Source: Bacillota bacterium (lineage in GTDB: Bacteria; Bacillota; DSM-12270; Thermacetogeniales; Thermacetogeniaceae). From it: a stretch of 43,929 nt of DNA. Made by a program: the position numbers and the translations under genes. Where the stretch lies: positions 1 to 43,929 of the forward strand of contig JARYLU010000024.1 in NCBI GenBank assembly GCA_029907475.1. The letters are read 5' to 3'. The notes beneath the pieces were generated by a model. The model made no database searches and was not told the DNA's origin. It saw only the letters and a list, made by a program, of their open reading frames with translations. Each line of letters opens with the position of its first letter. Positions within the stretch are counted from its first letter, which is position 1. Of the stretch, positions 26,125-35,383 are shown piece after piece.

Positions 26125-26907
26125 GTGGCCTGGGAAACGCTATTGTTTGAAAAGGTTGACGAGATCGGGGTAATCACTCTAAACCGCCCGGATAAGATGA
26201 ACACCATGACCCCCCAGTTTCTCAAAGAATATGAGGAAGTCGTAACGGCGGTAGCAGATGACCCCGAAGTCAGGGTTGTTGTCTTAAAGGCAAACGGCAG
26301 GGCTTTCAGTGCGGGAGGAGATTTCGAACTTCTGAAGATGCTTGATACTCCTGTGAGGGCCCGGGCCGCGATCAGGTCTCTGGGGAGTACAATTGCAAAA
26401 ATATACAACATGAGCAAGCCCTGGATTGCTGCAGTTGATGGAGCCGCTGCAGGGGGCGGTGCGAACCTTGCCTTATCCTGCGATTTTGTTTTTGCTTCCG
26501 AAAAGGCGCGGTTTGGACAGGCCTTTATTAATATTGGTCTCGTGCCAGACACGGGTGGGCTCTGGACCCTTGCAAGGCTGACGGGAATCACACGCGCTAA
26601 AGAGCTTGCCATGACCGGACGTCTCATTGATGCAGAAGAGGCAGCGCGCTATGGCATGGTTTTGAAGGTGGTTCCCTCGGATCAGTTATACGACGAGGTA
26701 ATGGCTTTTGCCAGGCAGCTCGCGGAGAAGGCCCCCATTGCAATTGGTTTTATCAAGCAGCTAGCCAACAGGTTGAGCGATATTTCGCTGGAAACCTACT
26801 TCGATCTTGAAGCCGATTACATGGCGATTGCGCTGCGGACCGAAGACCATAAAGAAGGGTTAGCGGCGTTTACTGAAAAAAGGAAACCAGAATTCAAAGG
26901 TAAGTAG
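26125..26907 (+). CDS. enoyl-CoA hydratase/isomerase family protein, PaaG-like
   Basis: 260 residues from the GTG at 26125, 8 bases after AAGGAG. The crotonase fold shows NRPDKMNTMTPQFLKEYEEV, the oxyanion-hole segments GRAFSAGGDFELL and DGAAAGGGANLALSCDF, and FGQAFINIGLVPDTGG. The two glutamates of true enoyl-CoA hydratases are replaced (GGGCELA to GGGANLA, QPE to QAF), while the Asp of V-P-D-x-G-G is kept as in PaaG. So a double-bond isomerase or PaaG-type activity is more likely than hydration. It is a single gene under a sigma-54 promoter and ends at a shared terminator. Confidence 0.88.
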   Translation: MAWETLLFEKVDEIGVITLNRPDKMNTMTPQFLKEYEEVVTAVADDPEVRVVVLKANGRAFSAGGDFELLKMLDTPVRARAAIRSLGSTIAKIYNMSKPWIAAVDGAAAGGGANLALSCDFVFASEKARFGQAFINIGLVPDTGGLWTLARLTGITRAKELAMTGRLIDAEEAARYGMVLKVVPSDQLYDEVMAFARQLAEKAPIAIGFIKQLANRLSDISLETYFDLEADYMAIALRTEDHKEGLAAFTEKRKPEFKGK

Positions 26908-26951
26908 ATCAGGCTTGACGCCCTTTAATTTCTTACCTTGACAATAACATC

Positions 26952-27022
26952 GAGGCCCCCGAAGCCGCCGGATACCTCCCGGACTGATTTGAAAACCTGT
27001 TCCTCCGGCGGCTTCTTTTTTT
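26952..27022. terminator. repeated hairpin element, copy 3 (terminator between convergent genes)
   Basis: A perfect 12-bp stem GAAGCCGCCGGA / TCCGGCGGCTTC with a 31-base loop is followed by TTTTTTT. Its flank GAGGCCCCC and loop word ATACCTCCCG match copy 1. It lies between the isomerase gene and the convergent antiporter gene; the T-run serves the plus strand. Confidence 0.85.
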
Positions 27023-27064
27023 ATGCTTTTATTTGCTGCTATAAACCTTCTTTCCCGGGCGTGC

Positions 27065-28252
27065 TCAGGTCGTAGGAGCAGAAATCATTTCTTTTTTTTC
27101 ACGTAATTTATTAATCAAATAGGCAAGGACCGGGGGAGTTATCAGCGTCGTAAGTATCGACATAGCTACAACAATACTGAAAACATCCATTGAAATCACT
27201 TTTAAATTCAGTCCCAACCCGGCTACTAAAATTCCCACTTCGCCCCGGGGGACCATTCCGACCCCAATAATTATTGCTTCCCGCCGTCCCAGGGCGAGGG
27301 CACCCAGGGCAGCCCCTACAAGTTTTGTCACGATTGCCAGGATGGTAATCAGAACGATTAAAGTCAGGGTTTCAGAACGTAAAAAAACCCTTACGTCAAG
27401 TTGAAGACCGATGAAAACAAAAAAGAAAGGCGAAAAGAGGGCGTAAATAGGTGCCACCTCTTCTTCAATCCGGTAGTATTCCCGGAGTTCGGACACGGTC
27501 AAGCCCGCCAGAAAAGCTCCGATAATTGCCGCGAGCCCGATGTACGACGAGAGCGCAGAAAGGCCGAACAAGAAAGTGATCACCGGGAGGATAGGGGATT
27601 GCCTAAACTCGATCCTTTCCCTTTCTTTTAAATATTTCTTGACAAGAAGTGGAACACCAAACATAAAAAGCGCAACAAAGAGAAGGGCAATCAAGAGGGG
27701 AACCAAGATTTCGCCGGGGGAGACCCCCCCTCCTGTTTTGAATCCTAACACAACGGCCAGCAACAGCATCGCTAAAATATCATCAAGCACTGCTGCACCC
27801 AGGATTACTCCGCTGTACTTTTCCTTTAAAGCATTGAGTTCCAACAATACTTTTGATGTAATCCCGACACTTGTTGCTACCAGAGCTGTTCCAAAAAAAG
27901 CAGCCTCCGTGAGTCCTAACTCGAAACGCTGGGCAAAAAGAAATCCTCCAAAAAAAGGAAGGATAACACCCAGGGTTCCGGCCATGACGGAAGGGAGGCC
28001 TACCTTAACCATCGCGCGGATGTCGGTCTCTAATCCTACGGTAAATAAAAGAAAAATTGCGCCCAGTTCCGATAAAACCCGAAGAAATTCACTTGGGTGG
28101 ACCAGTCCTAAAACAGAAGGACCGATGATGACCCCTATTAAGATTTCCCCTATCACAAAAGGAAGACCTAACCGGAGAGAGAATACTCTACCAACTCCTG
28201 CGGCAAAGAGTACTATAAAGAGTATCAATAAAATCTCTCCAGCTTCATGCAT
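27065..28252 (-). CDS. CPA2-family Na+(K+)/H+ antiporter (KefB/GerN/NapA-like)
   Basis: 395 residues with about 12 membrane segments and no C-terminal NAD-binding (TrkA-N) domain. CPA2 marks are LGLPFVIGEILIGVIIGPSV, FLLFTVGLETD, GAAVLDDILAMLLLAVVLGF (the paired acidic residues for ion and proton binding in the core) and GMVPRGEVGILVAGLGL. It probably exports Na+ or K+ in exchange for protons. It follows the GH57 gene on the same strand after 95 bases, but no functional tie to glucan metabolism is apparent. Confidence 0.92.
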   Translation of the reverse strand: MHEAGEILLILFIVLFAAGVGRVFSLRLGLPFVIGEILIGVIIGPSVLGLVHPSEFLRVLSELGAIFLLFTVGLETDIRAMVKVGLPSVMAGTLGVILPFFGGFLFAQRFELGLTEAAFFGTALVATSVGITSKVLLELNALKEKYSGVILGAAVLDDILAMLLLAVVLGFKTGGGVSPGEILVPLLIALLFVALFMFGVPLLVKKYLKERERIEFRQSPILPVITFLFGLSALSSYIGLAAIIGAFLAGLTVSELREYYRIEEEVAPIYALFSPFFFVFIGLQLDVRVFLRSETLTLIVLITILAIVTKLVGAALGALALGRREAIIIGVGMVPRGEVGILVAGLGLNLKVISMDVFSIVVAMSILTTLITPPVLAYLINKLREKKEMISAPTT

Positions 28253-28347
28253 CGTCGTTAACCCTCTCCCTGATAAAATATTTTACTAATTCAATATATT
28301 ACCTTATTACGACGAAAATTAAAAGGGTTGATGGATTTAATTGAGAC

Positions 28348-29982
28348 TTAAGCATGGGCTGCCAGGCGGGTGAGGGGTTCTGGTAGCCGTTCGACGTGCC
28401 GGCTCTGGTAAGCCCGGTAATCTATATGGTAAAAGAGGTTATCTCTCTGTTCCAGTGCGGTGAGCCACCCCTCATCAATAGTATTTGTTTTAATATCTTC
28501 ATAGAGCCGGGAAAAATTAGTGATGTGCGTTTTGAAGCGTTGCCTGGTATAATCAACCATGGTGCCGGTTTTCATGATAAAGGGCCAGTCACTGCTTTGA
28601 GCCAGCAACAACTCGCGGGCAGCCTGGTTAAGAGCACGTTTTAAGATGCCTTCTGAGGTTTCATAAGTGTTGGCCAGTTCCACCATGCGTTCCCCGGCTT
28701 TATGGAGATGACGCCAGATCCAGTCATTTGCTCCGTTCAGCCAGACTTCGTGGTACCCTTTCCATCCCCAACTTGATTCCGAGGGTGTTGAAACCTGGTT
28801 GCAAGGATAGAGCTGTAAATAATCAGCGGGTGTAATCATCTTAATCGTTTTCTGGTCGTAGTGGATTTTCCTTATTAAATAGTCCAGCCACTGCGGACCC
28901 TCAAACCACCAGTGCCCGAAAAGTTCCGCATCGTAGGGCGCAACAACGATGGGTTTGCGGTCCAGCACGTGCGCCAGCCACTCCACCTGCTTTTCCCTGT
29001 TGAACATGAAGTTTCCGGCGTGAAGAGCGGCTTTTTCCAGGGCGTAACTTCTTACATAGGGTTCTTTATGATTAGACAGCCCGGTGATCCGGTAGTACTT
29101 GATCCCCGTGTGTGTCCGGATCCTTCCCTCTGGGAGATAGGGGCCGATGTAACCAAGATCGAGGTCGTATCCGATATCCCGGTAAAAGTCGCGATAGTCG
29201 AAGTCCCCCGGGTATCCCTCCTGAGCACTCCAAACCTGTTTGGAGGATTCCATGTCCCTTCCAAAGGCGGCTACCCCAGCGGGCGTATAGACCGGGGCAA
29301 AGTAGCCGTATTTAGGGCGAGGAGAAGCGTGAAGCAACCCGTGGCTTTCGACGAAGAAATATTTAATCCCAAATTTTTTTAAGATCCGGTCATCGCCCGG
29401 GCGGTACCCGCATTCGGGGAGCCAGAATCCCGCGGGGGGGCGACCGAAGTGGTGTTCATATAGATCAACGGCTACTGCCACCTGGGCGTGAATTACTTCC
29501 CGTTGTAATCCCAGAAGGGGAAAGTACCCGTGCGTGGCCCCGGTCGTAATCACTTCAATTTTACCTGCATCCTGGAGCTTCTTAAAAGCTTGAACGAGGT
29601 TCCAGCGATATTTTTCTGTAAAAAGGTAATGGGCACGGGAGAAAAGATCCCGGTACATCAGGGCGGTAGCGTGGAAATCGGGTTGGTGCCTGGTGCGTTC
29701 GACCTCGCGTTCTCCCAGTTCCATTAACTTTTCCAGATGCCGGACGTAACGGTTCCGGAGGAGGTCGTCTGTGAGCATAGAAATCAGCGTCGGGGAAAGG
29801 TTAAAAGTAATCCGGAAGTCGACATTGTCTTCCAGTAATTTTTCAAAAACCCACAGCAGGGGGAGGTAAGTTTCTGTGACCGCTTCGTAGAACCATTTCT
29901 CCTCCAGGAAATGTTCGTGTTCCGGGTGGCGTACGTACGGTAAATGAGCGTGCAACACGAGCGCAAGATAACCTTGGGTCAT
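28348..29982 (-). CDS. GH57 1,4-alpha-glucan branching enzyme (DUF1957 type)
   Basis: 544 residues, close to the about 520-560 of GH57 branching enzymes. It begins MTQGYLALVLHAHLPYVRHP (GH57 motif 1). The catalytic nucleophile is the Glu in GFWLPECGYRPG (about residue 190) and the acid is the Asp in VAPYDAELFGHWWFEG (about residue 350). The C-terminal DUF1957 helices contain SSWGWKGYHEVWLNGANDWI. It introduces alpha-1,6 branches into glycogen in the cytoplasm. With the GT4 synthase at 9.5 kb, the DUF4912 protein next door and the GH15 glucoamylase opposite, it completes a glycogen synthesis and breakdown set split over two places. Confidence 0.93.
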   Translation of the reverse strand: MTQGYLALVLHAHLPYVRHPEHEHFLEEKWFYEAVTETYLPLLWVFEKLLEDNVDFRITFNLSPTLISMLTDDLLRNRYVRHLEKLMELGEREVERTRHQPDFHATALMYRDLFSRAHYLFTEKYRWNLVQAFKKLQDAGKIEVITTGATHGYFPLLGLQREVIHAQVAVAVDLYEHHFGRPPAGFWLPECGYRPGDDRILKKFGIKYFFVESHGLLHASPRPKYGYFAPVYTPAGVAAFGRDMESSKQVWSAQEGYPGDFDYRDFYRDIGYDLDLGYIGPYLPEGRIRTHTGIKYYRITGLSNHKEPYVRSYALEKAALHAGNFMFNREKQVEWLAHVLDRKPIVVAPYDAELFGHWWFEGPQWLDYLIRKIHYDQKTIKMITPADYLQLYPCNQVSTPSESSWGWKGYHEVWLNGANDWIWRHLHKAGERMVELANTYETSEGILKRALNQAARELLLAQSSDWPFIMKTGTMVDYTRQRFKTHITNFSRLYEDIKTNTIDEGWLTALEQRDNLFYHIDYRAYQSRHVERLPEPLTRLAAHA

Positions 29983-30015
29983 TTTTTGGAACCTTCCTTT
30001 CGAAAACTTAAGTTT

Positions 30016-30729
30016 TTACCACTTCATGGGAGAACCGATTAACGAGGGGGAACTGGGGCCGGGGTAGACGCGGCCAATTCGTTCGTAGAGTTTTTTCTCG
30101 TATTCTGCAAGGAGAAGCCATTCTTCATCTATGATTTCCGAGACCCGATCCCGGGGTGTGCTTACGAAATTGGAACGAGCAATAAAGATGTAAGTTCCGT
30201 CAGGCCGCACGCGTCCCAACTCTACGCAAAAGGTTTTGTTCGGCTCGCCGGTGTGGATGTACCAGTTGTTGGCATAATCGTTGATGGCTATTTCCACGTA
30301 ATCGCGGCTGTCAAAAAAGTAAAGGTTGGTTGTATCGTAAACCCGCAGGACAGGCCTGGATTCCTCCCAGGCGCGGGGGCCAAACCGCTGCTCCACCTCT
30401 CTCCTCTTGGCGTCGTTAATTTCCCAGTAAACAAAGATCCAGTAAGGGTCCCGGACAAGGGCAACAATTTTACTTTCTCCGTAGGCCCAGGGAAATTCGT
30501 AGGTTTCAGGTCTGGGAGCTTCCCGTTCTTCTTTCCCGGTTAACGGTTGGGGCTGGGTTGCGGTAAATTCTTCAGCAGCCTCAATGGGAAAGGGATCCCG
30601 CCGCGTGGGGCACCGGTTTTGTTTTGAGCCCTGGGGTTTTTGTTGGGGTAGTCCTTTTTTGGACATCAAAGCCAAGCCTCCTGCAACTAAAATTGCAAAA
30701 AATAAAACCAGAAAATCAATTACGGCCAT
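30016..30729 (-). CDS. membrane-anchored DUF4912 protein
   Basis: 237 residues. An N-terminal membrane anchor (VIDFLVLFFAILVAGGLALM) is followed by a low-complexity linker rich in Pro, Gln and basic residues (about 25-80), then a DUF4912 domain (about 80-225) with IVALVRDPYWIFVYWEI, RVYDTT and WYIHTGEPNKTFCVELG. DUF4912 is a beta-sandwich resembling carbohydrate-binding modules and is regularly found beside GH57 enzymes. It may tether glucan enzymes to the membrane face. It lies 33 bases upstream of the branching enzyme on the same strand. Confidence 0.85.
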   Translation of the reverse strand: MAVIDFLVLFFAILVAGGLALMSKKGLPQQKPQGSKQNRCPTRRDPFPIEAAEEFTATQPQPLTGKEEREAPRPETYEFPWAYGESKIVALVRDPYWIFVYWEINDAKRREVEQRFGPRAWEESRPVLRVYDTTNLYFFDSRDYVEIAINDYANNWYIHTGEPNKTFCVELGRVRPDGTYIFIARSNFVSTPRDRVSEIIDEEWLLLAEYEKKLYERIGRVYPGPSSPSLIGSPMKW

Positions 30730-30892
30730 TGCAACGGCCCCCTCCTCCTTTCGAAATACCGAACCAAACGTTTGTATATATTTTCTTTTCTAGCCGGAAA
30801 GATTAATTATAACTCAAGTTCTTTTGGTATTATGTCCAAACTAAAAAGGGTTTATTTCACGCTCAAGCGTTTTTAAAACAGGAGAGTTGTGT

Positions 30893-32863
30893 ATGCCGAG
30901 GAATTTGGTATTAGGCAACGGTAATATTTTGATTAATTTCGATCACGGGATGAACATGCGTGATCTTTATTTTCCTTATGTTGGGATGGATAACCACATT
31001 GCAGGGCATCGTTGTAGTATCGGTTTTTGGGAGGCAGGGCATTTTTCCTGGATTGACGAGGGAGTTTGGGAAAAAAGATTGGGCTACCAGGAGGATACTT
31101 TGGTTACCCTGGTCAAGGCGAGAAATTTAGCCTCAGGGTTAACTGTGGTAATCAATGATACTGTTCACTACCGTTACCACATTTTTCTCCGAAAAATGAC
31201 GATTAAAAATCTAGAAAAAAGAGCCCGGAGAATCAGGATTTTTTTCAACCATGATTTTTCCCTGGGCGGGTTCGATGTCGGCGATACCGCCCTTTATGAT
31301 CCGACTTTAAAAGCTGTTTACCACTATAAGAGAAACCGCTATTTTCTGGTTAACGGGACGGCCCAGGGAAGGGGCATTTTCCAGTATGCGACGGGATTGA
31401 AGCGTTTCGGAACAGCCGAGGGCACCTGGCGTGACGCGGAGGACGGCTGGCTGGAAGGAAATCCCATCGCCCAGGGCTCTGTGGACAGCACGATCAGCTT
31501 TGAAGTGGCTCTGGACCCGGTTGCAGCGGAAACCCTCTGGTACTGGCTGGTGATGGGCGAAAACTTCCGGGAGGTCCGCGAGTTGAACTACCGCGTCTTA
31601 GATCAGGGACCGGAATTTCTCCTCGAGGACACGAAAAACTACTGGTATCACTGGGTGAATAAGCAGGACTGGGACTTCGCGGACCTCCCCCCTAAAGTGT
31701 CCGATCTGTTCAAGCGGAGCCTGCTCGTGGTCAGGACCCAGTGTGACAACCGGGGCGCAATTCTGGCCGCTAACGATACCGATATTTTAATGACCAACCG
31801 CGACCACTACAGCTACATGTGGCCGCGAGACGGCGCCTTAATCGCGCTCGGGTTTATTAAAACAGGGTATCCGGAAATTTCCTTGCGCTTTTTTCAGCTG
31901 TGTGCCCGGATTCTGGCAGAGGGGGGCTATTACCTCCATAAATACAATCCTGACGGTTCAGTCGGTTCGAGCTGGCACCCCTGGATTCATGAGGGCGAGC
32001 TTCAGCTTCCGATTCAGGAAGACGAAACCGCTTTAGTAAATTACGTGCTTTGGAAGCACTATCAGTACTTCCGGGATTACGAAACGATGGAAGCCTTGTA
32101 CCATAAAATGGTAAAAAAATCAAGTGACTTTCTGACTCGCTACAGGGACCCGGTGACGAAGTTGCCCCTTGAAAGTTATGATTTATGGGAGGAGAGGAGG
32201 GGAGTTTTCAGTTTTACCTCGGCTGCGGTTTACGCAGGTCTTGAAGGAGCCGCGAACTTTGCGGATTTGTTCGGAGACTGCCGGACCGGTGAGGTTTACC
32301 GCCAGGCGGCTTGGGAAATCCGGCAAGGGATGAAGCGTTACCTTTACAACGGTGATTTAGGCCGTTTTTTACGGGGTTTCTACCACCAGCGCGGCGATCT
32401 GGTTCCTGATTATACGCTGGATGCCAGCCTTTACGGGCTTTTTGCTTTTGGCGCTTTTGGACCCGATGATCCTCGCGTTGTCCGGACAATGGAGGCGGTC
32501 CGGGAAGGGCTCTGGGTCAAGACTCACGTGGGGGGACTGGCCCGGTATCCCGGTGACTGGTACTTCCGGAGGAGCGAGGATCTTGAAAAGGTCCCCGGCA
32601 ACCCCTGGTTCTTAACGACGATTTGGCTCGGTGAGTGGCATACTGCCAGGGCAAAGAATATGGAAGATTTACAATTTGCAAAAACAATTTTGGAGTGGGT
32701 AGCCGATCACCGCATGGAGAGCGGGGTTCTTTCCGAACAGATCCACCCTTACACGGGGAAACCCCTTTCCGTGGCCCCCCTTACTTGGTCCCACGGGGCT
32801 TATGTTTTGGCAGTTGCAAACTACCTGGAAAAATACCGCTCCCTGCAGGTAGCAGTAAAATAA
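30893..32863 (+). CDS. GH15 glucoamylase / glucodextranase-type glycoside hydrolase
   Basis: 656 residues from the ATG at 30893, 6 bases after GGAGAG. There is no signal peptide, so it is probably cytoplasmic. The N-terminal beta-sandwich (about 1-260; MPRNLVLGNGNILINFDHGM) precedes the alpha/alpha barrel. The general acid Glu is in LQLPIQEDETALVNYVLWKH and the base Glu in GVLSEQIHPYTGKPL; TWSHGAYVLAVANYL closes the barrel. It releases glucose from alpha-glucans, here probably from stored glycogen. It is divergently transcribed from the DUF4912/GH57 pair. Confidence 0.92.
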   Translation: MPRNLVLGNGNILINFDHGMNMRDLYFPYVGMDNHIAGHRCSIGFWEAGHFSWIDEGVWEKRLGYQEDTLVTLVKARNLASGLTVVINDTVHYRYHIFLRKMTIKNLEKRARRIRIFFNHDFSLGGFDVGDTALYDPTLKAVYHYKRNRYFLVNGTAQGRGIFQYATGLKRFGTAEGTWRDAEDGWLEGNPIAQGSVDSTISFEVALDPVAAETLWYWLVMGENFREVRELNYRVLDQGPEFLLEDTKNYWYHWVNKQDWDFADLPPKVSDLFKRSLLVVRTQCDNRGAILAANDTDILMTNRDHYSYMWPRDGALIALGFIKTGYPEISLRFFQLCARILAEGGYYLHKYNPDGSVGSSWHPWIHEGELQLPIQEDETALVNYVLWKHYQYFRDYETMEALYHKMVKKSSDFLTRYRDPVTKLPLESYDLWEERRGVFSFTSAAVYAGLEGAANFADLFGDCRTGEVYRQAAWEIRQGMKRYLYNGDLGRFLRGFYHQRGDLVPDYTLDASLYGLFAFGAFGPDDPRVVRTMEAVREGLWVKTHVGGLARYPGDWYFRRSEDLEKVPGNPWFLTTIWLGEWHTARAKNMEDLQFAKTILEWVADHRMESGVLSEQIHPYTGKPLSVAPLTWSHGAYVLAVANYLEKYRSLQVAVK

Positions 32864-32868
32864 AAAAT

Positions 32869-32896
32869 CGTGGGAGGCATCAACGTACCTCCCACG
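32869..32896. terminator. 9-bp hairpin after the glucoamylase gene, T-run on the minus strand
   Basis: CGTGGGAGG and CCTCCCACG pair perfectly around a 10-base loop. The sequence before it on the plus strand is AAAAAAT, so the T-run lies on the minus strand; on the plus strand there is no T tail. It may protect the glucoamylase mRNA end, or stop antisense transcription. Confidence 0.5.
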
Positions 32897-32988
32897 CGAG
32901 CAGAATTCTTCGAAATGGGGTTGGAATGAAGATCTACCGGCTTTTAATTTCCACTCCAGGTTTGATTTAGATTCCCTGAGCCCTGATA

Positions 32989-33017
32989 TTTACACCCCTG
33001 TCCCGTTATGTTAAGAT
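32989..33017 (+). promoter_or_regulatory. sigma-A type promoter of the hyp operon
   Basis: TTTACA, 17 bases, then TAAGAT makes a good housekeeping promoter about 70 bases before the HypF start. It overlaps an ACACCCC / GGGGGTGT inverted repeat, which might be an operator. Confidence 0.55.
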
Positions 33018-33088
33018 GGGGGTGTCGGATTTGCCTGTTTAATATTAGTCAGGCGCTAGGTTCGAGGGAATGCGGGGGAGAGGGCATC

Positions 33089-35383
33089 ATGGAGATTGTC
33101 GCCCGGGAAATCAAAATCGAAGGGGTTGTCCAGGGTGTAGGATTTCGCCCCTTTGTTTACCGGTTAGCTCACGAGTACGGGATCAAAGGGTGGGTACTCA
33201 ATTCCTCCGAGGGGGTAACAATCTGGGCCGAGGCCCGTGAGGAGCAGATCATGGCCTTTTACCAGGAGATCCTGGCAAACCCCCCGAAACTCGCGATCAT
33301 TGTCGACCATTATCTGACACCTCGCGAGGTCCAGGGCTTCGACCGCTTTTTCATCCAGCACAGCATGGCGAGCGACCGGAAAGACGTGATTATCTCTCCC
33401 GATGTGTGTACCTGCACAGACTGCTACCGGGAAATTACGGATCCGAGTGACAGGCGCTACCGCTATCCTTTCACAAACTGCACCAACTGCGGCCCCCGTT
33501 TTACAATTATTATGGACGTTCCTTACGACCGGATCAAAACCACAATGCGGGACTTTCCCATGTGCCCTGTTTGCGCCCACGAGTTCGAAGACCCTTTGAA
33601 CCGCCGCTTTCACGCCCAGCCCAACGCCTGCCCGGACTGCGGCCCCCAGGTAACCCTGAGAGATCAGGAGGGCAGTGTGTATCCCGGCCTCGGGCACGAA
33701 TTTTTAAAGGCCGGGAAAATTTTGGCCGTGAAAGGCTTAGGCGGTTTCCACCTTGTTTGTGATGCCTGCCAGCAAAAGGCGGTGGCTGCTTTACGCCGCC
33801 GGAAAATCAGGGAGTTCAAGCCTTTTGCGGTTATGTGCCGCGACCTGCAGGTTGTTGAAAAATACTGTTTTATTTCTCGGGAGGAGGCGGAGCTTCTCGA
33901 AAGCCCCGCTCACCCCATTGTGATCCTGGCGCGCCGCCGCCAGGACGATTTGCCCCCGGAAATTGCGCCGGGGATTAATACCCTGGGAGTAATGCTTCCC
34001 TACACTCCTCTGCACCATTTGCTTTTTGACGACGACCTGGAAATTTTAATCATGACCAGCGCCAACCTCAGCGACGATCCCTTAATTATAGACAACGACG
34101 AGGCCCTCGTGAAGTTAAAGGGAATCGCGGACTATTACCTGATGCACAACCGCCGGATCTACAACCGGTGCGATGACTCCCTCACTGCAGTGGTTGATGG
34201 GAATGTCCAGATATACCGGCGGGCGCGGGGTTATGTCCCCCTGCCTGTGGATTTGCCCGGGGAGGTACCACCGATCTTCGCCTGCGGGGGAGAGTTGAAG
34301 AACACCTTTTGTTTGACCAAAGGAAGGGGTGCTTATTTAAGCCAGCACCTGGGCGATCTCAATCATTACGGGAACTACCGGCAGTTCCTGTACTCCATTC
34401 CCCGCTTCGAAAAAATGCTGGATGTCAAACCTGAAGTGATCGCTTACGACCTTCATCCGGAGTACATGGCCACCCGCTGGGCAAAGCGCCAGGAGGGTCT
34501 GGTCAAGGTTGGGGTTCAACACCACCATGCCCACATGGCCAGTTGTCTTGCCGAAAACCAGGTGAAAGGCCCCGCACTTGGAGTTATCTGTGACGGGACC
34601 GGGTACGGGTTAGACGGTGCTATCTGGGGGTTTGAATTTTTTGCCGGGGTTCCTGCCCGGCTCGAGCGGTTGGCTCACCTGGCGTACATACCCCTGCCGG
34701 GGGAAGTGACCATTAAGCGGCCGGGCCGCATGACTTTCACGTACCTGTACGAACTTTTCGGTTCATCAGGGTTAAAATGGGCGTATAAATACCTTCCGAC
34801 CTTACCTGAGGAGGAACGGCAGGTTTTGATCCGGCAGTTGGAGAATAGATTTAATACCGTTCCTACCTCCAGTTGTGGACGGCTTTTCGATGCCGTCTCC
34901 GCCCTGCTTGGAATCTGTACGCGGGTCCAGTACGAGGCCCAGGCGGCCATGGAGATGGAGGCCGTGGCAGACCCAACGGTGCGGGACTTTTACGAATTCG
35001 AGTTTGCTACGAAAACAAGGCCGTATCAGTTGGGAGTCCGGGGGGTCTGGGAGGGGCTATTAAGGGACTTGGAAGCTGGCGCTCCGATAGCCCTCTGTGC
35101 CGGAAAATTTCACCTGACACTCGCCGTGATGATGGTCACGGTTCTCGAAAGACTCCGGGAGGAGACGGGGCTTAATCAGGTCGTGCTGAGCGGGGGGGTA
35201 TTTCAAAATAATTTGCTGTTTCGCCTGATGTGTGAAAAGCTGACTAAGGCCGGCTTTGAGGTACTTTTTCACCGGAAGGTACCTGCTAATGACGGGGGAA
35301 TTTCGCTGGGTCAAGTTTATATCGCAAGCGAGGTGATTAAGGAGAATGTGTCTTGCAATACCCGCCAAAATTACGAAAATTAA
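33089..35383 (+). CDS. hypF: carbamoyltransferase HypF
   Basis: 764 residues from the ATG at 33089, just after GGGGGAGAGGG; this is the family length. The order is acylphosphatase domain (GVVQGVGFRPFVYRLAHEYG), two zinc-finger motifs (CTCTDC ... CTNCG and CPVC ... CPDCG, about residues 105-185), YrdC-like domain (AVKGLGGFHLVCDA, KFKP-type motif as REFKPFAVMCRD), and Kae1-like domain with the metal-binding histidines (HHHAHM). HypF makes the carbamoyl-adenylate used to build cyanide ligands of NiFe-hydrogenases and loads it on HypE. It is the first gene of hypFCDE. Confidence 0.96.
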   Translation: MEIVAREIKIEGVVQGVGFRPFVYRLAHEYGIKGWVLNSSEGVTIWAEAREEQIMAFYQEILANPPKLAIIVDHYLTPREVQGFDRFFIQHSMASDRKDVIISPDVCTCTDCYREITDPSDRRYRYPFTNCTNCGPRFTIIMDVPYDRIKTTMRDFPMCPVCAHEFEDPLNRRFHAQPNACPDCGPQVTLRDQEGSVYPGLGHEFLKAGKILAVKGLGGFHLVCDACQQKAVAALRRRKIREFKPFAVMCRDLQVVEKYCFISREEAELLESPAHPIVILARRRQDDLPPEIAPGINTLGVMLPYTPLHHLLFDDDLEILIMTSANLSDDPLIIDNDEALVKLKGIADYYLMHNRRIYNRCDDSLTAVVDGNVQIYRRARGYVPLPVDLPGEVPPIFACGGELKNTFCLTKGRGAYLSQHLGDLNHYGNYRQFLYSIPRFEKMLDVKPEVIAYDLHPEYMATRWAKRQEGLVKVGVQHHHAHMASCLAENQVKGPALGVICDGTGYGLDGAIWGFEFFAGVPARLERLAHLAYIPLPGEVTIKRPGRMTFTYLYELFGSSGLKWAYKYLPTLPEEERQVLIRQLENRFNTVPTSSCGRLFDAVSALLGICTRVQYEAQAAMEMEAVADPTVRDFYEFEFATKTRPYQLGVRGVWEGLLRDLEAGAPIALCAGKFHLTLAVMMVTVLERLREETGLNQVVLSGGVFQNNLLFRLMCEKLTKAGFEVLFHRKVPANDGGISLGQVYIASEVIKENVSCNTRQNYEN

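Noticed and set aside
33008-33088. Longer N-terminus for HypF from a start at 33008
   Set aside because: The promoter -10 lies at 33012-33017, and the ATG at 33089 has a strong SD and begins the acylphosphatase domain as in other HypF proteins.
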